Positions 28,778 through 35,763 of a stretch of DNA of 44,292 bases are shown piece after piece. Within the stretch, counting starts at the first letter, position 1, and every line of letters begins with the position of its first letter. A model generated the notes under the pieces. The model was not told where the DNA came from. It saw nothing but the letters and a program-made list of their open reading frames with translations, and ran no database searches. The DNA is taken from contig JAHFBI010000005.1 of assembly GCA_023250095.1 (NCBI GenBank), forward strand, positions 1 to 44,292, in the 5' to 3' direction. Source of the DNA: Candidatus Melainabacteria bacterium. Its GTDB lineage: Bacteria; Cyanobacteriota; Vampirovibrionia; Obscuribacterales; Obscuribacteraceae. The position numbers and the translations under genes are program-made.

Positions 28778-28801
28778 ACCTGTTCGTATTATTACACAGG
28801 T
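28778..28801. promoter_or_regulatory. Candidate operator: inverted repeat ACCTGT-N12-ACAGGT
   Basis: ACCTGTtcgtattattacACAGGT in the divergent region between the SufR-like regulator and ferredoxin genes. Confidence 0.45.
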
Positions 28802-28972
28802 TTGTGTCCAAACTCTTTACACCGGCAAGCACAGCGCCATATGATGACACCGGAGAAAATAAAAAGCAGCGATGCAGTCGAGTTTCTCAGTCGAGAAATT
28901 AGCTGGGTATTGGCTTGTTGTTTTCTTGGCGCTACCATTATTCCTTTTAGAACAGCCTGCAAGGAGAAGACC

Positions 28973-29197
28973 ATGTCCTACACGATTGTTGCCGACGTAT
29001 GCGAAGGCGCGGCCGATTGCATCCCGGTATGTCCAGTCGAGTGCATCCACTGGGCAGAAGGCAAGACTAATGCCAAGGGCACCAAATATACCTATATAGA
29101 TGATTCTACTTGCATCGATTGCGGCGCCTGCCTCTCGGTTTGCCCAATCGAAGGGGCCATCCTCGACGAGTGGAAGCCAGAGCTTCAAAAGCCCTGA
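28973..29197 (+). CDS. Cyanobacterial-type 2x[4Fe-4S] ferredoxin
   Basis: MSYTIVADVCEGAADCIPVCPVECIHWAEGKTNAKGTKYTYIDDSTCIDCGACLSVCPIEGAILDEWKPELQKP; AAGGAG RBS before ATG 28973. Confidence 0.93.
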   Translation: MSYTIVADVCEGAADCIPVCPVECIHWAEGKTNAKGTKYTYIDDSTCIDCGACLSVCPIEGAILDEWKPELQKP

Positions 29198-29279
29198 AGG
29201 CAGAACGCTCCATGGCGCTTGTTCCCGGCGGCGGGCACAGTCCCAGGTAATGCCAGCGAAAGTACCTGACGCGGGTATT

Positions 29280-29307
29280 GAGAACGCAAGCCCGGGTTTG
29301 CGTTCTC
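29280..29307 (+). terminator. Hairpin downstream of ferredoxin (terminator-like, weak T-tract)
   Basis: GAGAACGCAA-gcccgggt-TTGCGTTCTC, 10-bp perfect stem, about 80 nt after the stop. Confidence 0.5.
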
Positions 29308-29517
29308 ATTTGCATGTGTCTTTAGCGTCTTTGCCGCCTGGAAGTTTTTTGCTCCAGTCAAGACTTACTATTAGGCTGATATAAGTAGCAGATACGTTTG
29401 AATGAACAACTCGCCGCTGGACCAATGGCTGATGGATTGAAACACCGCCGGAACGGAATAATCAAATGCCGCTCGACACTGTTTTTCTTGCTTTACTCAG
29501 ATAGCCATGAGCAACGT

Positions 29518-29898
29518 CTATTTGCGATACTGACGGCGCCTGGTGTTTTCCCTGATGTCCAGAAGGTCGTGCAGCAATTCTTTGCGCTCGGGACCATCCC
29601 ATTTTTTCAGCCACTCGCCGATGGCCTGTTGAATCATGCCGCTCTTGTCCGGCGAATGCGTTCCGTATAGTCTCTTGAGTTCCAGCCAGATTGACTGCAG
29701 CGCTGCCAGTTGCTCGGACGGGAGCTTGATAGTGTAAGCGACATACTTGCGGCTTTGAGCGAGAGCCTCTTCCGAGGTCAGCGGCTCGGCAAAACCAGCC
29801 AATATATCCAGGTCTGCTTCTTCGGCGACTTCGCTCTGCCAGTCCTCGCTGGGCTTGGAGCCAGGCTTGCCTTTGAGATCGTTGGCGTCGGCCGACAT
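29518..29898 (-). CDS. Hypothetical protein with ribbon-helix-helix-like C-terminus
   Basis: From MSADANDLKGK; segment YVAYTIKLPSEQLAALQSIWLELKRLYGTHSPDKSGMIQQAIGEWLKKW resembles a beta-alpha-alpha RHH fold. Confidence 0.5.
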   Translation of the reverse strand: MSADANDLKGKPGSKPSEDWQSEVAEEADLDILAGFAEPLTSEEALAQSRKYVAYTIKLPSEQLAALQSIWLELKRLYGTHSPDKSGMIQQAIGEWLKKWDGPERKELLHDLLDIRENTRRRQYRK

Positions 29899-30204
29899 TG
29901 AAAAAACACTCCCTCTCACAAGACCCCGGCGGACTTTGCCAGTTTCGGCTGAGTCCGACACCCCAAAATTGCCCGGCGGCCGAGTCAATTGTACTAGCTG
30001 TGGCAATATCTAGGTACAAGACGGTAGGTTTCGGACAGCAAGGGCGCGCCCGCCGGGTGGTTGAAAGCCAACATTTTGCCCGATCGAAGAATCATCTCAT
30101 GGGAACTCCACCATGGAAGATATTGCATTTTGGCCGATTTCACACAGAATCATAAGATACGGCAAACCCCGGTTTGCGTTGGCACCAATCTCCGTTTCCA
30201 CCCC

Positions 30205-30828
30205 ATGCTCTACGAACTGATAAGAAGCATCGTGCAAAAGGTCCTTCAGGACAAAATTCTGATGGGACTTGTCATTGTCGGCGTACTGGCCCTTTTTGTC
30301 GGCGGCTTGTCTCTAGGTGACGACAAAGGGAAGAAAGCAGTAAAAGCCGTTGACAGCCCCGAACAGCAACAATCGGCGCAGTCGCCCCAGTTGCCCCAGT
30401 CGGCGTCCGGAGGCGGAGGCAATGTAGCTCCGAATCTGGCTTCTGATTTTGTCAAATGGTGGCTGAACGGCGCCATGGATTACAGCCAGTCTACTGCCCA
30501 GCAGAGCCACAATGAAGCTATGGCCTGGATGACGCCAGATGCTGCCCGCTCCTTCCAGAATAGCTTCTGGTCCCCTGAAATCGCCAATGCCGTGACAAGC
30601 GGGCAGCTTGTGGCAGCCTTTCAACCCACCGGCGTGCAGGCCGAAGCCATCAATCCGGATGGCAGCGTTGTCGTAGGCGTGGCCGGCACTGTGATCGTTC
30701 AGTCAAACGGGCAGCCGTCCGTGCAGCAGTTCGGAGCCGATTTCCTTGTCCGGCAGGATAAAGATGGATTGCGTGTAGCAGGTCTTTACAGCAAGGCAGC
30801 CCCCCTGACAGGGCAGCCGGTCTATTAA
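30205..30828 (+). CDS. Single-TM protein with predicted extracytoplasmic NTF2/VirB8-like domain
   Basis: MLYELIRSIVQKVLQDKILMGLVIVGVLALFVGGLSLG TM segment, Gln/Ser/Gly linker, then compact alpha+beta domain (VKWWLNGAMDYSQSTAQQSHNEAMAWMTPDAARSFQNSFW...). Fold assignment is a guess. Confidence 0.6.
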   Translation: MLYELIRSIVQKVLQDKILMGLVIVGVLALFVGGLSLGDDKGKKAVKAVDSPEQQQSAQSPQLPQSASGGGGNVAPNLASDFVKWWLNGAMDYSQSTAQQSHNEAMAWMTPDAARSFQNSFWSPEIANAVTSGQLVAAFQPTGVQAEAINPDGSVVVGVAGTVIVQSNGQPSVQQFGADFLVRQDKDGLRVAGLYSKAAPLTGQPVY

Positions 30829-31008
30829 CTCTGAGAGCAATTTTGTAAAGAGCAGCTTCTGCAGGCTAAAGCTGAAGCCTGGACTGACTTTGATTGGCGC
30901 CTTCACGCAGGACTCGACCTACCTTGTGGATGAGGCTATGGTATATTGTCACTCTGTCTCATTTCACCAGTCGCTAAGATCAGCTGGCTGATATGGGGAG
31001 CTGCTTTC

Positions 31009-31081
<73 letters not shown>

Positions 31082-31090
31082 AACTTTTGA

Positions 31091-31441
31091 TCACGCCTCA
31101 TACTTGGGCGACAAGTCAGGATTCTCATCGGCGAACAGCTCTCCAGGGGCAGCCGGGCTGGCTGGCGATTGCTTTTGTGCATCGCTGCCGCAGCCAGGGC
31201 AGTACATAGCGTCTATGGACAGAGGGTTCTCACAGACACTGCATATTTTAGACTGCAAGGAAACATGGGAATGCAACGCCCCTCCACAATCCAGACAAAA
31301 GCGGTCGCTTGCCCGGACGGCTCTCAGGCAACCCGGGCAGGTCAAAGGCAGGGCTTGCGCCGAAGAGCGCTCGAGCCCGCAAGTGCGGCAGAACCTGGCG
31401 TCAGGTCTGTTTTCGCTTCGGCATACAGGGCAGACAAACAT
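31091..31441 (-). CDS. Multiple zinc-ribbon protein
   Basis: MFVCPVCRSENRPDARFCRTCG, LTCPGCLRAVRASDRFCLDCGG, KICSVCENPLSIDAMYCPGCG: three paired CxxC knuckles. Confidence 0.85.
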   Translation of the reverse strand: MFVCPVCRSENRPDARFCRTCGLERSSAQALPLTCPGCLRAVRASDRFCLDCGGALHSHVSLQSKICSVCENPLSIDAMYCPGCGSDAQKQSPASPAAPGELFADENPDLSPKYEA

Positions 31442-31638
31442 GGCTGTGCCACCAGGTAGATGAGCTCCTATCCTAACCCAAAATTTCCCTCTCAACTGCC
31501 GACTGAGAAAATGCCAAGGAGAGCCGGGCGCATCTTTGCCAAGCAGGGCAAGTCAATGAAAATAAGCGACTATAATTCATGTTTACCAAGGCACACCAAG
31601 CTAAACAAGTGATCATTACTTCTGGGAGGAGTCAAGTC

Positions 31639-32259
31639 ATGAGACACAAGCTCCATACTCTGGCAATTGTCGGACTGATGGTTTTCAGCCCGTCAGGGGC
31701 CCTCGGGCAGAACGATAAACTGGCCAGGGCTTTTGCCCAGAGTTACAGCCTGGAGGCTAGAAAGGACTACAGCAACGCGATCGCGTTGCTGACAGCTGCA
31801 AATGCCCATCCGACCTATGAGTCAAACCTGAGGCTGGGCTGGTTGTGTTACCTGGGGCAGCGTTACCCGGAGTCGCTAACTTATTATCAAAAGGCCATAG
31901 AACTGATGCCCAGGTCCATCGAACCCAGACTTGGCTATGTCTTGCCGGCTTCTGCTCTCAACAGATGGACCGATGTCACGGTGCAGTACAACAAAATTCT
32001 GGAGATTGACCCGCGCAACTCGCTGGTGAATTATCGCATGGGACTCATATCCTACAACAAGAAGGACTACAGCAATGCCCACCAGTACCTGGAGAAGGTG
32101 ATCAATCTCTACCCTTTCGATTACGACAGCCTCCTGCTGTTTGCCTGGTGCAATTACCACATGGGCAAATCGCGTGAAGCACAGATACTTTTCAACAAAG
32201 TGCTGTTGCGCTCACCTAACGACAGATCGGCGCTGCAGGGGCTCAGCCTGCTCAAGTGA
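31639..32259 (+). CDS. Exported TPR protein (copy 1)
   Basis: Signal peptide MRHKLHTLAIVGLMVFSPSGALGQ; TPR-like repeats; strong RBS ctgggaggagtcaagtcATG. Confidence 0.85.
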   Translation: MRHKLHTLAIVGLMVFSPSGALGQNDKLARAFAQSYSLEARKDYSNAIALLTAANAHPTYESNLRLGWLCYLGQRYPESLTYYQKAIELMPRSIEPRLGYVLPASALNRWTDVTVQYNKILEIDPRNSLVNYRMGLISYNKKDYSNAHQYLEKVINLYPFDYDSLLLFAWCNYHMGKSREAQILFNKVLLRSPNDRSALQGLSLLK

Positions 32260-32292
32260 AGCAGCCGTCAGCGACACGGGCTGCTTCACTTG
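32253..32292. terminator. Perfect 14-bp stem-loop overlapping the stop codon of TPR copy 1
   Basis: CAAGTGAAGCAGCC-gtcagcgacacg-GGCTGCTTCACTTG; TGA stop (32257-32259) lies in the left arm; no T-tract. Confidence 0.6.
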
Positions 32293-32366
32293 TGCCAGAT
32301 CGAGATTAGCCCAGGCAATTGAACGGACAACAATCCCTCAACGGTCCCCGCGGAGCTCTTCCAGAA

Positions 32367-32990
32367 ATGCATAAGACTAGCAGCATTATCGTAATCGGTC
32401 TCCTCCTGTGCACCTTGAGTGTGTCCGGTGTACTGGCGCAGGGCGATGAGCTCAAGGAAGCGTTTGCCCAAAGCTATGCCCTGGAGGCGCAAAAGGATTA
32501 CGTCAAGGCGACCAGAGTGCTCAAACAAGTCTTTGACCAGCAGTCCTACGAGCTCAACTTGAGACTTGGCTGGTTGAATTATCTGTCCGGGCAATACTCA
32601 GAATCATTGAAATACTACCAAACAGCTGCCGCGCTCATGCCCTGTTCGGTTGAGGCAAAGCTGGGCTGCGTTCTGCCTGCCTCAGCCCTGGGTAACTGGT
32701 CAGATGTAATTGACTATTACTACAAAGTCTTGGAGATTGACCCGCACAACTGCCAGGCCAATTACTACATGGGGTTAATCGGATACAACAATCGCGACTA
32801 TGAAAGAGCTTACAAGTATCTGAAGCGGGTTGTGGATCTCTACCCGTTCGACCATGACGGAGTCATACTGTTTGCCTGGTGTAACTATCAGCTGGCAAAG
32901 AAGGACCAGGCAAGAGTCCTTTTCACAAGAGCACTCCTGGCTGTGCCCGATGACAGATCCGCTCTAGAAGGATTGAAACTCCTGAATTAA
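32367..32990 (+). CDS. Exported TPR protein (copy 2, paralogue of copy 1)
   Basis: Signal peptide MHKTSSIIVIGLLLCTLSVSGVLAQ; co-linear similarity with copy 1 (AFAQSYxLEAxKDY..., LRLGWLxYLxxxYxESLxYYQ, LYPFDxDxxxLFAWCNY, DDRSALxGLxLL). Confidence 0.85.
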   Translation: MHKTSSIIVIGLLLCTLSVSGVLAQGDELKEAFAQSYALEAQKDYVKATRVLKQVFDQQSYELNLRLGWLNYLSGQYSESLKYYQTAAALMPCSVEAKLGCVLPASALGNWSDVIDYYYKVLEIDPHNCQANYYMGLIGYNNRDYERAYKYLKRVVDLYPFDHDGVILFAWCNYQLAKKDQARVLFTRALLAVPDDRSALEGLKLLN

Positions 32991-33079
32991 GTACACTGCG
33001 TCATCCCTGCAAGAATCCAGAAAAGGTCCGACTGTTGTTTCGTATCACCACAATCATCGTATATGCACTCGGCTAGCAC

Positions 33080-33340
33080 ATGAAGATTAAACGCAATATC
33101 GCTGTCAGCGACTCCGGATTTGTATTCAACCCAACAACCGGCGAGTCTTTCTCAACCAACCCCATTGGACTTGAGATCATCATGGCTCTTAAGAGTCACC
33201 AGGGTCCAGCCCAGATACAGGCGTCCATACTGGACAGGTACACGACCGACCAGGTGACTGTAGAGAAAGATCTTTCCGATTTCTTTGACATGCTGGCGCG
33301 TCTGGACCTCCTGGAGCAGGATGAAAAGAACCAGGATTAA
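33080..33340 (+). CDS. PqqD-like / RiPP-recognition-element-like small protein
   Basis: SDSGFVFNPTTGESFSTNPIGLEIIMALKSHQGPAQIQASILDRYTTDQVTVEKDLSDFFDMLARLDLLE matches the PqqD family pattern. Confidence 0.75.
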   Translation: MKIKRNIAVSDSGFVFNPTTGESFSTNPIGLEIIMALKSHQGPAQIQASILDRYTTDQVTVEKDLSDFFDMLARLDLLEQDEKNQD

Positions 33341-34370
33341 TGTGGCTGTAACCGGGCTCAACGCCATTGACAGTCCCGGTCCTGGCGTTCCGGTAATTCG
33401 TGCTCTCAAAGAGAGCGCGAGCTTTGACACACGGATTATCGGTCTTTCTTATGACACGCTGGAGCCGGGCATTTACATGCACGAGCTGGTCGACAAGGTT
33501 TATCAGCTGCCTCTACCATCGGCAGGCAGAGCAGTGCTCGAGTCTCGCTTGCGTTACATACATGCCAAGGAAAACATCGATGTCCTTATTCCAACACTTG
33601 ACGCCGAGCTCTTTAACTTCATTCATCTGTCAGGGAGCCTCAAGGAAGAGCTTGGCATAAACGCCTGCCTACCCAGCCCTCAACAGCTCGAGGACAGAGA
33701 CAAGGTAAATCTGGCAGCATTCGGCAGGAAGCATAATGTAAAAGTGCCTGAGAGCAAAGCTATTTTCAAGGTTTCGGATATCTCCGGGCTATCGAGCGAG
33801 TTTCCTTATCCATTCATGGTGAAAGGCAAGCTCTATGAAGCGTACGTCGCTTACAATCCCGAACATGCTGCAGTGTATTTCAACAAGGTAAGCGCAAAAT
33901 GGGGCTTGCCAGTCATCATTCAAAAAATCGTCCACGGCTCGGAGGTGAACGTGTGCGCCATCGGCGATGGCAAAGGTAATACTATTGGCGCCGTGCCCAT
34001 GAGCAAGCAGTACGTCACCGACAAAGGCAAAGCCTGGGCCGGTATCTCCCTGGATGATCCACACCTGCTCGACATGGCAGACAGGATTATCAAAGGCACC
34101 AGGTGGCCCGGCGGACTGGAGCTTGAAATAATCAAGACTGCTGACAATGATTACTATTTGATCGAGATAAATCCACGCTTTCCGGCCTGGGTGTATCTGA
34201 CCGTCGCCTGCGGGCAGAACCAGCCGGAAGCGCTGGTCAAACTTGCGCTGGGAAAGTCGGTGAAGCCGTTTCGAAAATACGACGTTGGCAAGCTGTTTAT
34301 CCGTTATTCATACGATCTGATCGTCGACCTGAAAGAGTTTGAAATAATATCAACCATGGGCGAACTATAG
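33321..34370 (+). CDS. ATP-grasp superfamily ligase
   Basis: RINVAVTGLNAIDSPGPGVPVIRALKES (N-domain), YPFMVKGKLYEAYVAY, VIIQKIVHGSEVNVCAIGD, GGLELEIIKTADNDYYLIEINPRFPAW (E...EINPR Mg-binding motif). Starts inside the 3' end of the PqqD-like gene. Confidence 0.85.
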   Translation: MKRTRINVAVTGLNAIDSPGPGVPVIRALKESASFDTRIIGLSYDTLEPGIYMHELVDKVYQLPLPSAGRAVLESRLRYIHAKENIDVLIPTLDAELFNFIHLSGSLKEELGINACLPSPQQLEDRDKVNLAAFGRKHNVKVPESKAIFKVSDISGLSSEFPYPFMVKGKLYEAYVAYNPEHAAVYFNKVSAKWGLPVIIQKIVHGSEVNVCAIGDGKGNTIGAVPMSKQYVTDKGKAWAGISLDDPHLLDMADRIIKGTRWPGGLELEIIKTADNDYYLIEINPRFPAWVYLTVACGQNQPEALVKLALGKSVKPFRKYDVGKLFIRYSYDLIVDLKEFEIISTMGEL

Positions 34371-34404
34371 ACCACGTCACTCCAGGGGAATACAGCAGTA
34401 CATC

Positions 34405-35763
34405 ATGAAAAAATGCCAGTACGAACGTCCGCTAATTCAGAGGCTGAACGTCGGTCTCATGAACAAGTTTGGAACTCGCACGGAGTACGTGCCGTTTACA
34501 CATATTGACGGGAACTCGATCAAGGCTCTTCTTGCTGCTTATGGATCGCCCCTTTTTGTCATCTCGGAGGCGACGATCCGGCAAACACTCCGGGATGCTC
34601 AGCGTGCTTTTCGTACTCGTTATCCCAAGGTTCAGTTCGCCTGGTCATACAAGACCAACTATCTCAATGCCGTCTGCTGCGTGTTTCACCAGGAAGGCTC
34701 CTGGGCAGAGGTCGTCTCTGGCTTCGAGTACCAGAAAGCCCTGAAAAACGGGGTTCCTGGCAACAAGATCATCTTCAATGGTCCGGATAAGACCGTCGGC
34801 GAGCTGGAGCTGGCAATAAAGAACTCCTCCCTTATCCACATAGACCACCTGGATGAACTGTACATGCTCAAAGAACTGTGCATGAAACTGGAATTGAAAG
34901 CCAGGGTCGCCGTTCGCGTCAACATGGACACGGGAGTCTATCCCATCTGGGACCGGTTTGGGTTCAACTATGAGAACGGACAGGCATGGGATGCCATCAA
35001 TAAGATCATGCTCAGCGACATGATGGACCTCTGCGGGCTCCACTGCCACATCGGGACATTTATGCTCACCCCCAGCGCTTATGCTGTTGCAGCATACAAA
35101 ATGGCCGATCTCGCGCTCGGCGTTCGGCAGAAATTCAACAGGAGCATCCAGTACATAGATATGGGCGGCGGCTTTGCCTCGAAGAATACGCTCAAAGGCT
35201 CTTACTTGCCCGGTGTCGATGTCTCTCCCTCCTTTGACCAGTATGCCGAGGCCATCACAACTGCGATCCTGAACGCCGGCTTCGGAGAAAGCGAGCTTCC
35301 GATGATCGTTCTGGAGACTGGCCGAGCTCTTGTTGATGAAGCCGGGTTCCTCCTGGGCACGGTGATTGCCAACAAGCGCCTCGGGGACGGCCGGCGCGCC
35401 ACCGTGCTTGATTTCGGGGTGAACGTGCTCTTCACCTCCTTCTGGTACGACCACAAGATAAGCCCGGCACAAGATTTCAGCCGCTACACCGAAGACACTG
35501 TCATCTTCGGACCTCTGTGCATGAACATCGACGTTGTTCGCGAAAACGTGCCCCTGCCACCACTCAATCGGGGCGATCATGTCGTGGTACATACAGTGGG
35601 TGCTTACAACCTGACTCAATGGATGCAGTTCATCTCCTTGCGCCCGGCAGTGGTCATGATTGACATGAACGATCAGCTGCACATTATCCGGGAACGAGAA
35701 ACCATGTCCAGCGTCGAGAAGGATGAACGCCTGCCGGATTATCTGACGGGCTTCAAGCTTTGA
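34405..35763 (+). CDS. Fold-type III PLP-dependent decarboxylase (diaminopimelate/ornithine decarboxylase-like)
   Basis: FAWSYKTN (PLP Lys), GLHCHIGTF, IDMGGGFASK, VLETGRALVDEAGFLLGTV, FGPLCMNIDVV, HTVGAYN. Confidence 0.88.
   Translation: MKKCQYERPLIQRLNVGLMNKFGTRTEYVPFTHIDGNSIKALLAAYGSPLFVISEATIRQTLRDAQRAFRTRYPKVQFAWSYKTNYLNAVCCVFHQEGSWAEVVSGFEYQKALKNGVPGNKIIFNGPDKTVGELELAIKNSSLIHIDHLDELYMLKELCMKLELKARVAVRVNMDTGVYPIWDRFGFNYENGQAWDAINKIMLSDMMDLCGLHCHIGTFMLTPSAYAVAAYKMADLALGVRQKFNRSIQYIDMGGGFASKNTLKGSYLPGVDVSPSFDQYAEAITTAILNAGFGESELPMIVLETGRALVDEAGFLLGTVIANKRLGDGRRATVLDFGVNVLFTSFWYDHKISPAQDFSRYTEDTVIFGPLCMNIDVVRENVPLPPLNRGDHVVVHTVGAYNLTQWMQFISLRPAVVMIDMNDQLHIIRERETMSSVEKDERLPDYLTGFKL

Noticed and set aside
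34645-35682. 345-aa minus-strand ORF
   Set aside because: Fully antisense to the well-supported PLP decarboxylase; composition looks like a shadow ORF, no family resemblance.
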